The notes under the pieces: generated by a model
What the model was told of the DNA's origin: nothing
Seen by the model: the letters and a program-made list of their open reading frames with translations, nothing else
Databases searched by the model: none
Origin: a virus
Direction: 5' to 3' (one strand)
DNA: 64,000 nucleotides
IMG/VR virus record: IMGVR_UViG_3300047382_000771
Location: 124,001-188,000 of that record
In this document: one piece after another, positions 37,403-46,477 of the stretch
Layout: each line of letters starts with the position of its first letter
Position numbering within the stretch: the first letter of the stretch is position 1
Made by a program: the position numbers and the translations under genes

Positions 37403-39466
37403 TTACTTTTTACCATTTTTACTGTGATATAAAATTGCAGCAGGATAAGATACTACTTCATGTTCTACAGATATATTAAGTATTTCAGGTAATGTATCAA
37501 GTGTTTCTATTTTATTAAAATCTTGAATGCATTCCTTTAAGGTATCACTCCAAGAAGTTTTTTCAGTTGACACAATAACTGACTCCACCAAATTATCAAG
37601 TAAATCTTTTTGGTTTTTGGAGAGTCTTTTTTTATTGTAATGAGACTTCATTAATTTTTCAGCATCTTTAGACAAAGACTCTATATCATATACCACAGAC
37701 TGAATATCTTGCCTACTATAAAAATTATCAGTAGATGCAATTGAATTAGTTTTAGTATTTGTTCCTGCTGGTCTACCAGGCTCACCAGAGGGCTTTTGCT
37801 GAGGATCTTCTTTGCTAGGCTCATTTTGAAGGTCTTGGCTTTCCATCTGTGAGTCATGCTGCTCTTGCTTCATCTCTTGATCTTCTTCGGTAAGAATAGG
37901 CTGAGCTGCAGCAAGAGGAGTGTAGTAGCCTTTTCTCCTGTCTTCTACAAGTTTTTCTTGAGCACTCTTGAGTTCTGAAGGGTTGGGGTAAATACCCTGC
38001 TTGATAGCGGTCATTCCTTGCTCAGGAGTAATAATACCCATCTCAATTAATCTAGACGCAACTCTTTGTAGTTGGACCTCATCCTTAATATCTATCTCTA
38101 CAAATTTAGCTGTTGGAAAGTTTTTTAATCCAACCATTTTGCAAACCTCTTTGATTTGAGGTTGAAGAAAATCGTTAAGGAATGAATTTCTAGCTTCTTT
38201 TAATCTTTCAAGAAATATCTGAGCCTTTACCTGCGTACTTGAGTAATTTTCTTTACCCACAATAATGTTCTGCAAACCTTCCTTGATATCTTCATTTACA
38301 ATCTGGTATTTTTCAGGGCCTAAAACTTTATTTAAATCAGGTATAACGAAATCAGCTTTAGTTGTATAGTCTGCAATCAATGCCCTTCCAACACTCTCAT
38401 TTAAGAATAGTTGCTGCATTGCTTTTAAGTTGTTAGGATTAACCCCTCCTTTGTCAGGAGTGTTACCCATGGTAATTAAAAGAATTACATTTTCTACTGT
38501 TCTACTAATTGCTTGGTCAACTTTTTTTAATTCTATTTTCCAGTTAATATCATCTAGCACAGGAAAACCAAAAGGAGTCGCAAAAGGTTCGTAATCTTGT
38601 TTTTTATAAAAAGAATAAATTAATTTATCTGGGTCAAGATCAATAAGAACACCATCACTCTCGAATGAATTTTGGCTTATTTTTTCTTTTGCATCCTGAG
38701 GCAAAGAGTCGTATACTTCTTTATCGTAATCCGTTTTTGGGTTTTTTAACCTTTCGATATCGTACTCACTTAGTAGTTTTTTATATACTCCATTTTTTTC
38801 CTCGAATGTAATACTCCTGTGAGCTACAAAGTCATAAGGATTGAGGAATACATACCTCATTGGAATTTTTGTTGCAGCAGCGGTAGATTGCTCTGCGTAT
38901 ATTTTATTTAACTTAGACAAGTCCGAAGACTTAAACTTACCATCAAGCTTGTATACAAATATATTACCAGACCTATAAAACTCTCTAAAATATTGATCTT
39001 TAATTTTCCAGCCCTGAATTTTTTCGAGCCACTTGTAAATAAAGTTCTTTGATTTTTCCGATCCGCCATCTAAATATATATCCGAATTAGCAAACTCCGC
39101 CATTACATCTACAGCATTTCTAAAGATGGGTACATTAGCATATGCTTTTTGACATAACAGTATAGTATCACGAGGAGAAATATATGAATCCTTATAAGAA
39201 TAAGGTAAGTCCATATTTTTTATGTGAGAATATTTATCGCACGAAGGTTCCCTTGCATGTATAGCTCTCCTAGACCTACTTGAGTCTGCTGAAGTGGTCT
39301 GGTTTATATTCCTTGAATATGCAGCGTTACTGTAAAATGTTTCCCCTGCGAATACTGGACCAGTATTATCTGCAGCCGATGAGCTTTCTAAAAGTTGATC
39401 AATCGACTTTTCTTGACTTTTAAACTTGTTCCAGTAGTCCGACTTCTTAGTGTATTTCCTAGCCAT
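37403..39466 (-). CDS. Portal protein
   Basis: A 687-residue protein. Portal features are a VDVMAEFANSDIYLDGG wing start near residue 112, a PMRYVFLNPYDFVAHRSI strand segment near 200, a stem-like helix (AISRTVENVILLITMG) near 320, and a long helical C-terminus with a glutamine/glutamate/proline-rich tail (QDLQNEPSKEDPQQKPSGEP) near 540. It directly follows the large terminase gene. A promoter-like TTGTAA, 17 bases, TATTAT, five bases, then ATG lies upstream. Confidence 0.85.
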   Translation of the reverse strand: MARKYTKKSDYWNKFKSQEKSIDQLLESSSAADNTGPVFAGETFYSNAAYSRNINQTTSADSSRSRRAIHAREPSCDKYSHIKNMDLPYSYKDSYISPRDTILLCQKAYANVPIFRNAVDVMAEFANSDIYLDGGSEKSKNFIYKWLEKIQGWKIKDQYFREFYRSGNIFVYKLDGKFKSSDLSKLNKIYAEQSTAAATKIPMRYVFLNPYDFVAHRSITFEEKNGVYKKLLSEYDIERLKNPKTDYDKEVYDSLPQDAKEKISQNSFESDGVLIDLDPDKLIYSFYKKQDYEPFATPFGFPVLDDINWKIELKKVDQAISRTVENVILLITMGNTPDKGGVNPNNLKAMQQLFLNESVGRALIADYTTKADFVIPDLNKVLGPEKYQIVNEDIKEGLQNIIVGKENYSSTQVKAQIFLERLKEARNSFLNDFLQPQIKEVCKMVGLKNFPTAKFVEIDIKDEVQLQRVASRLIEMGIITPEQGMTAIKQGIYPNPSELKSAQEKLVEDRRKGYYTPLAAAQPILTEEDQEMKQEQHDSQMESQDLQNEPSKEDPQQKPSGEPGRPAGTNTKTNSIASTDNFYSRQDIQSVVYDIESLSKDAEKLMKSHYNKKRLSKNQKDLLDNLVESVIVSTEKTSWSDTLKECIQDFNKIETLDTLPEILNISVEHEVVSYPAAILYHSKNGKK

Positions 39467-39511
39467 ACATTATAATACACAAAAAAGTTAAAAGTTACAA
39501 TAAAAGTTACA

Positions 39512-41389
39512 TTAAATTAAAATCGGGGTAAAAGTAGAAGCAACATCTTGGTCTTCTACATTTATCATATCGTAATATGTCTTAATCATCCAGTTCCCTA
39601 GAACCAAAGCTGAATAAGAGTCTTTTCTAGCTTTGCCTGGACCAGTCTGCCTCCTTAGATTTGACGGTAAATTAAATGTTTGAGTCCCCTGTGGGGTTGA
39701 TGTGACCTGTATCAATGCACATTGATTCTTTGTGTAATTCAACATGTCATACTGGTGGTCAACAAAGTCAATCATCATTGCCTGACCCTTAGCTTTGATT
39801 AGTTCTTTCTGGTTAGGCATGAATGTCAGATCGTCAATAGGTATTTTTTTACCTATTTGCTCTCTGTAATCTTTATCTAAGGCCCTAGAGGCAAACCATA
39901 TTCTCTTATGGTCAAAGTTAGCTTGCAGCAGCTCATTGGACCTCCTAATCCAATCTGATGTAGCTTTCCTTAATACGCAGATTCTTTTATCTTTAACATT
40001 ATACTGCGTTTTAGCTACCCTCAACTGTTCTTGATAGTTTTCAAGGTCATCAAAATTTGCTGTTATTTCTTCTAGCTTTATTTTGTCGTTACTAAATTTT
40101 TGGCTAGCATTAGCCGCCTGCATAAACTGTACACCTCCACCGTAGTCACCTACAATTGCTACAATATTAAAACTATGCAATAGATAATGAAAATAATTAA
40201 TATGGTCATTCATCTTTAAGCCAGGCATAGCATAACTATGAACCAATGTACCAGTTTTAGTATTATCGTTCAACTTGAAGACATGCATTGCAAAGTCGTC
40301 AGAACTCTCACTCTCAGCCCAACTAGGATCAAATGCTAAAAGATACTTCGAATCTTTATGGCCAGCGACTTCCACACAAGGGCCTTGCCCGTCTTCAACC
40401 GTGCAGGCAGCCATAGTAGATGTCTTAAAGAAGCCAGAGCTATCGTCAGTAAATATAGCACCAAACTCACGGTCGAATTGAGATTGGCTCATGGTCTGCC
40501 TTGATTGATTAATCAAGTTTTGATCGTAGAGAGCTTTAGGTGCCACATCATAACTAAAATGCATAATCACTCTATTGGCTTCATCCATTTCTTTAGCTTC
40601 CTTTGGGCCATGAATTATTAGGTCTTCAAAAGTTTCATATACCTTGTATAAATATTCAAATTTATAACTAGCAGAAGATAGGGCTATTAATTTATTGTTT
40701 GGCCAAACTTTTCTCTCATCTTCATTCATTTTGCCAGAAGCTATTAATTGGTTCTCCATCTTTGTGAACCTCTCTCTTTCTGTAGGGTTTTGAACGACAC
40801 TCAAAAACGGCAATATAACTTCATTATATACATGCTCAGGCATCAACAAGAATTCGTCAATAATAATTCTATGAAACCTAAAACCACGAAGCTTAGAACC
40901 GTCACCCAATGGCAAAGCAATTATTTTAGAATCCCCAATCTCTAAGGTCCACTGATCATTCTTTTTTGATTTTTTTGTAATGCATTGACCCAAAAACGCA
41001 GCCTCTGGTTTTTTAGCGATATCTTCAATCTTTTCAAAAATCATTTTAGACTGCCTAAATGTAGCAGCCAAGATACCTATCTGTATTCCTTGGTTGAATA
41101 TAGCATCCAAGAAAGCATATATAGCAGTACTGAATGACTTTGACATACCACGACTCCATATGCCAAGAAAGTAATCTGCTTCTAGCATAGACTTGATAGC
41201 TAAATGCTGAAAAGGAAACAAGTCAACTCCTGCTATGAGGTTTGAAGTGAAAGTAATATTTGACCTTAAAAATTTATACAAATAATATTGGGCTTCCTCC
41301 TCATCCAGGTATCCTTGTAGATCAAGTATTTCTTGGTTTGTTTTATCGAACTCAAGATTGTATTTTTGTACTCCTGGTTCCCAAGTCAT
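39512..41389 (-). CDS. terL: Terminase large subunit (packaging ATPase and nuclease)
   Basis: A 625-residue protein that should pump DNA into proheads and cut it. The ATPase has a divergent Walker A, WSRGMSKS (78-85), and a Walker B, RIIIDEF (174-180). The RNase H-like nuclease shows FDPSWAE (Asp354) and IVGDYGGG (Asp415) as first and second acids, with MMIDFVDHQYDML near 550 as the likely third. Length is usual for gp17-like terminases. Its ATG overlaps the stop of the ERCC4-type nuclease gene (ATGA). Confidence 0.92.
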   Translation of the reverse strand: MTWEPGVQKYNLEFDKTNQEILDLQGYLDEEEAQYYLYKFLRSNITFTSNLIAGVDLFPFQHLAIKSMLEADYFLGIWSRGMSKSFSTAIYAFLDAIFNQGIQIGILAATFRQSKMIFEKIEDIAKKPEAAFLGQCITKKSKKNDQWTLEIGDSKIIALPLGDGSKLRGFRFHRIIIDEFLLMPEHVYNEVILPFLSVVQNPTERERFTKMENQLIASGKMNEDERKVWPNNKLIALSSASYKFEYLYKVYETFEDLIIHGPKEAKEMDEANRVIMHFSYDVAPKALYDQNLINQSRQTMSQSQFDREFGAIFTDDSSGFFKTSTMAACTVEDGQGPCVEVAGHKDSKYLLAFDPSWAESESSDDFAMHVFKLNDNTKTGTLVHSYAMPGLKMNDHINYFHYLLHSFNIVAIVGDYGGGVQFMQAANASQKFSNDKIKLEEITANFDDLENYQEQLRVAKTQYNVKDKRICVLRKATSDWIRRSNELLQANFDHKRIWFASRALDKDYREQIGKKIPIDDLTFMPNQKELIKAKGQAMMIDFVDHQYDMLNYTKNQCALIQVTSTPQGTQTFNLPSNLRRQTGPGKARKDSYSALVLGNWMIKTYYDMINVEDQDVASTFTPILI

Positions 41390-42306
41390 GACTTATCTAA
41401 AAAATATTGCATATCTGTATTCCATAATTTTTTTCCGTGAAACAATAATCTAGGTATCAGGAATTTTGATTTTTCTCTACTACCAGAAAATATAAATTGA
41501 CATGTACCCGCATAATCATGAGATATAGCTCTAACATTATGCCAAATATAGGAAAGGTTTGATTTATGTGGACCATAATCATTATTCTCTATAATACTAT
41601 CGATACTCGATTCCGTAACAATAAAAACATAAGAAGAGAATTCCTTAGCCCTATCGAGTTCTCTGCGAAACCTCTGTATACCTGTCGAAAAAGTTCCCTT
41701 AAAATCTGATTCACTTTTTCGATCTATGTAAGTATAATCATAATGAGGCTTACCTATAGCATAGTCGCCGAAATCTAGCTTCATGAACATACTGCGCGGA
41801 AATTTCAAGGGCTGTTGTTCACGTGTGTCAACTAATATTTTAAGTTCATCAAAAAAACTATCTTCTGTAAAAAAGCCCGCCATTATATTCTTGTTGAATA
41901 ATGGCCTTATTTTCAATTCGTCGCAAGCCGACGAATAGGAACCAAAAAAACTTTTATATAAATCTATATCAGGTAATTTATTTAATAGAAGCTCTATATG
42001 ACTTGGAGCAAACTCTAACTTCTTTTCTTCTATTCTATTCTTAAGTCGCTTAAGCAAATATAATTTAACATTATCTGGATCAGCATATTCTACCCATTTA
42101 AGAAAATTATCATAATTAATAAAATCATTATTAAAATAATCATTCTTATTTTTAAAAGGCAAAAGTTCACCTGAATGTAAATCTTTTCTACTATAGAAAT
42201 TAACATAATACTCAGCAAGAGTAATTTTATGTATTTTAGATACATGCATATGCAGGCCCTTATCGTTCTTAAAGGACTCGCCGCAAACCTTACACTTAGC
42301 AGGCAT
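41386..42306 (-). CDS. Zinc-finger plus ERCC4-type nuclease
   Basis: 306 residues from the ATG at 42306; a TTG at 42312 is an alternative. An N-terminal C2H2 finger uses Cys5, Cys8, His21 and His26. Residues 157-290 match the XPF/ERCC4 nuclease fold: VDTREQQP (159-166), GDYAI (180-184) and DRKS (195-198), the D-x(n)-GDY-x(n)-ERK-type active site. Such enzymes cut branched DNA. Translational coupling to the large terminase suggests it resolves branches before or during packaging; that link is inference. Confidence 0.8.
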   Translation of the reverse strand: MPAKCKVCGESFKNDKGLHMHVSKIHKITLAEYYVNFYSRKDLHSGELLPFKNKNDYFNNDFINYDNFLKWVEYADPDNVKLYLLKRLKNRIEEKKLEFAPSHIELLLNKLPDIDLYKSFFGSYSSACDELKIRPLFNKNIMAGFFTEDSFFDELKILVDTREQQPLKFPRSMFMKLDFGDYAIGKPHYDYTYIDRKSESDFKGTFSTGIQRFRRELDRAKEFSSYVFIVTESSIDSIIENNDYGPHKSNLSYIWHNVRAISHDYAGTCQFIFSGSREKSKFLIPRLLFHGKKLWNTDMQYFLDKS

Positions 42307-42316
42307 AAACAAATAA

Positions 42317-42685
42317 TTAATAAGGCCTTACAACGCCTTCAGACAGCATGAGGTCATTGATACATACTTTTGTATCTGAATCGTCGTAATATAACTCACC
42401 CAGTACACGCCCGTATTTACCACTACCCACTGAATGCAAATATATAATATGCTCCTTACATGTTTTTGCCAAATGTGATTTGGCTATTAGCCCCAACTTT
42501 TTCTCATGTATTCTATCATCTAGATTTTTAATTTTACTTTGTAATCTAGTCTCTGGTGCATTTATTCTATTTAATCTTATTCTTTGTCTAGTAGATACTT
42601 TAAAGCCTAAGTCTATATCTGCATCTATAGTATCTCCATCTACAACTCTTATATTGGAGAGCTTATAGTAATATAGTTGACTCAT
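42317..42685 (-). CDS. Thermonuclease (SNase)-like protein
   Basis: A 122-residue protein with the staphylococcal nuclease pattern: VVDGDTI (Asp16/Asp18/Thr19), RIRLNRINAPETR (Arg40, Glu45) and GKYGRVLGELYY (Arg93), covering the calcium ligands and both catalytic arginines. No signal peptide, so it acts inside the cell or virion. It is a calcium-dependent phosphodiesterase in other organisms. It sits between a small acidic gene and the ERCC4-type nuclease gene, giving two nucleases beside the terminase. Confidence 0.85.
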   Translation of the reverse strand: MSQLYYYKLSNIRVVDGDTIDADIDLGFKVSTRQRIRLNRINAPETRLQSKIKNLDDRIHEKKLGLIAKSHLAKTCKEHIIYLHSVGSGKYGRVLGELYYDDSDTKVCINDLMLSEGVVRPY

Positions 42686-42940
42686 TTAGATTTTGAACTC
42701 TACATCACCAGAATCGAGATCTTTGTCTTCTGGCTCTAAGACTTTACTTACGGTTAGAGACTCGGTCTCTGCACCACCTACATCTTCTTCCTTTAGGTTA
42801 TTTGGGCTAACGATAGCCCTCATTGCCTGAATTAAGATTTTGTCTGTCTCAGTCATTGGGTTAAACTCCTCTTCGCTATCAAAGAGAGATTTGATTTGAT
42901 TGTATTCGTGATCACCGATTAATAATTCTACTAATTTCAT
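42686..42940 (-). CDS. Small acidic protein of unknown function
   Basis: 84 residues, strongly acidic with a C-terminal PEDKDLDSGDVEF stretch. It starts at TAAATG directly after the 349-residue gene and ends next to the SNase gene. No family recognised; cotranscribed with the packaging genes. Confidence 0.55.
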   Translation of the reverse strand: MKLVELLIGDHEYNQIKSLFDSEEEFNPMTETDKILIQAMRAIVSPNNLKEEDVGGAETESLTVSKVLEPEDKDLDSGDVEFKI

Positions 42941-43990
42941 TTATATTGCATCCTTTTTTGAGATTCCTAATATTCTAGCCTTCCAGCTTTCCATATTGTC
43001 AAGCCGTTCGACTTCTTCCTCGACTAGAGCTTTTTGCATGTCAGCTAACTGAATCATTTGCTTCCTCTGCTCCTCTAGTTGGAAATTCTTAACAAGCGAT
43101 AATATACTGGCATGATCGTCACGCCGATTCTTTAGTCGCTCTGCACGGTCACCATTTAATTTCTTAATAAGTGATTCCATGCGTTTCTCACATTTGTCGT
43201 ATTCGTCAGTTTTAGATTTTAATACTTCTGCTAGTCTAACAGTCATATCTTGCTGATCCTCAACCTCATTAAACATATTATTTAACTTTTCTATATGAGA
43301 AGATATATTTTTTAAATTAATATAATCCACACAGACATTAATATATAAATTTATTTCGTCTGCTGTAAGATCTGGTTTATCCCATGTAGCCCTTATGAAT
43401 TCAGCCTCAAATAATTTTCTATCTTTATCACTACTATAGTTACCTATTACCTGAATGAATCTAGGAGAAGAAAGGTTCCTGATAAGGTTCTTGGCACATT
43501 CTATATCATCGTGTGTCATCTTATCTTCAACGAACTCTGTATGAGCAAATTCGTTAATTTTACCTACAGCTGTTTTTATTATTTTAGGCGGATGGTATTG
43601 CCTGTTAATAGCTGTTTCGCTTTCATGGACAAAATTAGGCTCATATTCTCTTAAAAACTCTAATACGCAGACATGGTGCTTGGAGAATCTTTTAACAGTG
43701 ACATCTGGAAACAGTATTTCTGCAATTTGAAATGCACTCAACCCGTTCTCAGCCTGAGCCTTAATAAAATCTACTTGAGCTTCGGTTAAATCTATATCTT
43801 CCATTTTCTCCCAAGCACTAGTCTCATATTCCAAGTTTTGACTTGCTAGAAATTTCCTAACCGCCCTGCCTTCTTTTGTGCGACCATCTAAGTCGGGATC
43901 GCCGAACAGTCTTCTAGTTAAATCAATAAGACTTGGATTTTTCTTAAACTCTTCAGTTAAGAACTGTTGCTGCTCGTCAGTTAAGTCCAT
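42941..43990 (-). CDS. Helical DNA-binding-like protein, possible small terminase subunit
   Basis: A 349-residue protein. Two LTDEQQQFL/LTEAQVDFI segments, each followed by a LSAFQIAEILF-type helix, resemble tandem helix-turn-helix units. Residues about 230-340 are a long lysine/glutamate coiled coil. DNA-binding N-terminus plus oligomerising coiled coil and proximity to the large terminase fit a small terminase, but the protein is longer than most. Its ATG overlaps the sigma factor stop by 14 bases. Confidence 0.5.
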   Translation of the reverse strand: MDLTDEQQQFLTEEFKKNPSLIDLTRRLFGDPDLDGRTKEGRAVRKFLASQNLEYETSAWEKMEDIDLTEAQVDFIKAQAENGLSAFQIAEILFPDVTVKRFSKHHVCVLEFLREYEPNFVHESETAINRQYHPPKIIKTAVGKINEFAHTEFVEDKMTHDDIECAKNLIRNLSSPRFIQVIGNYSSDKDRKLFEAEFIRATWDKPDLTADEINLYINVCVDYINLKNISSHIEKLNNMFNEVEDQQDMTVRLAEVLKSKTDEYDKCEKRMESLIKKLNGDRAERLKNRRDDHASILSLVKNFQLEEQRKQMIQLADMQKALVEEEVERLDNMESWKARILGISKKDAI

Positions 43991-44720
43991 CTAGATCGTC
44001 CTCCCCTTTTAGGAATGTGATACCCTTATCTTGCAGTATTTTTACCGCTTTTTCTTTTAGTAAATTTTTAAGGTTTTTTATTTGTTTGTAGCCAGCCTTC
44101 CTTCCAGACTCACTGCTTTTAAAGCCCATCTCTTTGGCTGCTTCTTCGTCTGTTAATTTTTGTACATATAGTAATTGAAATGCTTGCCACTGCCTTTTAT
44201 TTAAAGCACCCTTTAATTCATGTATTAATTTACCAATAGATTTATCTATATTATGGTCATCATACTCTTCATGATTATTTATTTCGTGATAATGATTTTC
44301 TATAGATAATGTAATCTTTACATTGTATGCTTGTCTTTTTGTTTTTTCCCACTTAGCATATAAAGGACAGCCCCCATCTTGCTTGCCGCTAACAGTAAAC
44401 TTACATTCGTTTTCTATAGAATCATTAGAGAAAGGACAATTCAAACAAGGTCTAGCGTAATTACTGTAATTATTTCTTAATATATTTTTAAATTGATTAC
44501 TTATTATTTTATTAAGCCAAGGCTTTATTGGTCTGTCTTGATCCCATTGAGCCCATTTCTTATGTATGTGCGCACGGATGATTTGGCAGACGTCATCAAA
44601 GTCAAGCCAGGATACGGATGTCAAGAACCAGTTGTTGCGCCTTTTATTTAATTCAGCGTCAATTAATTCTGAGAAATCTTCGTATTTGTATTCTGGGTCA
44701 GGGTCTTTCTTTGTCCTCAT
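43977..44720 (-). CDS. Phage sigma factor (sigma-70 family, ECF-like)
   Basis: A 247-residue protein. A region-2-like segment (DFDDVCQIIRAHIHKKW ... PIKPWLNKIISNQF) and a region-4-like segment (LNKRQWQAFQLLYVQKLTDEEAAKEMGF, shown here in part) bracket a cysteine cluster (PCLNCPF, then CKF and GGCPLY) that may bind zinc. It likely redirects host RNA polymerase to phage late promoters. It overlaps the zinc-ribbon gene upstream by 23 bases and the next gene by 14, so expression is tightly coupled. Confidence 0.72.
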   Translation of the reverse strand: MRTKKDPDPEYKYEDFSELIDAELNKRRNNWFLTSVSWLDFDDVCQIIRAHIHKKWAQWDQDRPIKPWLNKIISNQFKNILRNNYSNYARPCLNCPFSNDSIENECKFTVSGKQDGGCPLYAKWEKTKRQAYNVKITLSIENHYHEINNHEEYDDHNIDKSIGKLIHELKGALNKRQWQAFQLLYVQKLTDEEAAKEMGFKSSESGRKAGYKQIKNLKNLLKEKAVKILQDKGITFLKGEDDLDGLN

Positions 44721-45000
44721 TAAATATATCTGACATTTTGTGTATATTGTCTTGAGGTACGTCTACATCATACTCCAATTTAGCGATAGAAGGAACCTCG
44801 TCGATATCCGTCTCGTCTTCCTTTAATTGCTTAGTTGGAGTTTTTTTAATTAACCCTTTTCGTTTTGTTTGTGTAGTTGATGGCGATTTACTAAACGATG
44901 CTAATGAATCGAACGGTGCACCGCAATTACTACAGAATTTCGGAGGTTGATAAGAAAATTCGTTTTTCCCTCCGCAGTTTGGACAAAATTTAGACCTCAT
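44698..45000 (-). CDS. Zinc-ribbon protein
   Basis: A 100-residue protein with an N-terminal four-cysteine ribbon (FCPNCGG and FCSNCGAPF), a lysine/threonine-rich linker and an acidic tail. The 23-base overlap with the sigma factor gene suggests a partner or regulator of that factor, or a small nucleic-acid-binding adaptor. No more specific family could be assigned. Confidence 0.6.
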   Translation of the reverse strand: MRSKFCPNCGGKNEFSYQPPKFCSNCGAPFDSLASFSKSPSTTQTKRKGLIKKTPTKQLKEDETDIDEVPSIAKLEYDVDVPQDNIHKMSDIFNEDKERP

Positions 45001-45035
45001 GTTTTATTATAAAAACAAAAGACTAAAAAATCTAA

Positions 45036-45659
45036 TTAAATTAAATAAGCCGAAAGTATTCTCCCCTGGCAGCGCATGAATTCTTTCATTTGCTCTTTAC
45101 TGGTGATTTCCAACTTGTCGCATTTTGCAAATATTGGGTCAGCTTTATTTTTAACATAGTCCAACCCTAACATTCCGATTATCTTTCCATCTAAAGTTTT
45201 TAAAGGTATATTATACAACGATATCACACCTTTTGAAAGAACGAGATTTTTTAGTGTTTCATCTTTTATCTGAGAAGTATTACTATAATAATACTCGCCA
45301 TTATTAATTAATAGATGTATGTAATTATGGTAATTTGAAACTAAATGGTTTTGTGACCTTGTCGCCTCCCTACTTGTTCCTGGGGTGCAGGACTCATGCG
45401 TGCAACTAAATTTCTGTTGGCTTTTTCCAGAAACATAATACCCACCATTATGGAACTGCAATACATACGCACGGTCAGCCCCAGTCTGCTCAAGTATATA
45501 ATCTAGGCATAATAATATATTTTCGTTAGTCTCTAGATCGTCTCTTATCGGGTCTTTTTTAGCTTTAGCTCTTCGACTAACAACAAACTTACCTAGCAGC
45601 ACACTAGCGATAGTGGCTGAAGCACTTATAACTGCAACAACAATTTCTGTCCAATTCAT
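45036..45659 (-). CDS. Membrane-anchored GAF-like protein
   Basis: A 207-residue protein. Residues about 5-24 form one transmembrane segment, followed by a basic stretch (RRAKAKKD) that would stay cytoplasmic. The rest looks like a GAF-type fold: ADRAYVLQFHNGGYYVSGKS near residue 60, and KTLDGKIIGMLGLDYV near 155. GAF domains bind small molecules such as cyclic nucleotides. A membrane-tethered sensor produced by a phage is unusual; lysis timing or host signalling are possible roles. Confidence 0.55.
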   Translation of the reverse strand: MNWTEIVVAVISASATIASVLLGKFVVSRRAKAKKDPIRDDLETNENILLCLDYILEQTGADRAYVLQFHNGGYYVSGKSQQKFSCTHESCTPGTSREATRSQNHLVSNYHNYIHLLINNGEYYYSNTSQIKDETLKNLVLSKGVISLYNIPLKTLDGKIIGMLGLDYVKNKADPIFAKCDKLEITSKEQMKEFMRCQGRILSAYLI

Positions 45660-45679
45660 ATCTAAAATAGTACACAGAT

Positions 45680-46405
45680 TTAACTTTTGTGTGATTTTAG
45701 TTTTTTTATTATAAATTTTAATATTTCACTGCGCATAATATCGTTCTCTGTAAATCTAAAGCAATATATTCCTTTTTCTTTACTTTCGTCGTCGTCGAAC
45801 AAATCAATCATTGGCTTTAAGCCAGATTTTCCGTTGATATCACTTTGCATTAAGTCGCCACAAATAAAGAGTTTTGAATTTTCTCCTAGCCTAGTCACCA
45901 TGGTTACTAGCTCTTTAAAAGTGAAGTTCTGAGATTCATCCGCAACGACAATTTTATTTAACCAACTAGCTCCCCTAAGAAAGTTGATTGGCATAGCCTG
46001 GATCCTGTTGCTCTTGAGTAATTCTGTCTTCAGCGTTGTGTTGCTAGGTAAAAGTTCGGCCAACTTATCCTCAAGGGGAGCCATGTAGGGATTAAATTTC
46101 TCCTCCAAGGTTCCTGGTAAGGCACCTAAGCCTTTTTCAGCACTCTCAATTGCGGTGCGCACATAAAATAAATCCAAGGCATCATCTTTTTGTAAATGAC
46201 GTAGAGCTGACATTACAGCCATGTAGGTTTTCGTGGAACCAGCTGGCCCTAGCACGAAAACTATCTTGGCATCGTCTCTAAGTGAAAGTTCTAGGAATTT
46301 TTTCTGCTTTTCGGTTAATTTAAGACCTTTAATTTTTACCTTAGCCTTAAGTGCGTTATCGTTTAAGTTTAAATCTTCGGGGTTGGTAGCTTTTTTTCTA
46401 GCCAT
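45680..46405 (-). CDS. phoH: PhoH-like ATPase
   Basis: A 241-residue protein with Walker A GPAGSTKT (53-60), Walker B KIVVADESQN (151-160) and a LFICGDLMQSDI sensor segment, the PhoH layout. PhoH-like genes are very common in marine phages; the biochemical role is a nucleic-acid-linked ATPase, not clearly phosphate-related. It is the first gene of the leftward packaging operon and is divergent from the plus-strand fibre operon, with a paired GTGTAAT motif between them. Confidence 0.88.
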   Translation of the reverse strand: MARKKATNPEDLNLNDNALKAKVKIKGLKLTEKQKKFLELSLRDDAKIVFVLGPAGSTKTYMAVMSALRHLQKDDALDLFYVRTAIESAEKGLGALPGTLEEKFNPYMAPLEDKLAELLPSNTTLKTELLKSNRIQAMPINFLRGASWLNKIVVADESQNFTFKELVTMVTRLGENSKLFICGDLMQSDINGKSGLKPMIDLFDDDESKEKGIYCFRFTENDIMRSEILKFIIKKLKSHKS

Positions 46406-46426
46406 ATAAAATTGGTTGTAACTGTA

Positions 46427-46449
46427 ATTACACTTGAAATTAGTGTAAT
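46427..46449. promoter_or_regulatory. Inverted repeat between divergent operons (paired AGTGTAAT boxes)
   Basis: ATTACACT, seven bases, AGTGTAAT: each arm points an AGTGTAAT box toward the operon on its side, PhoH to the left and the DUF2384-like gene to the right. It could be an operator or two back-to-back late promoter elements. Similar GTGTAAT boxes occur upstream of other late genes. Confidence 0.5.
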
Positions 46450-46477
46450 ATATATTAATAATAACATTATTATTTAT

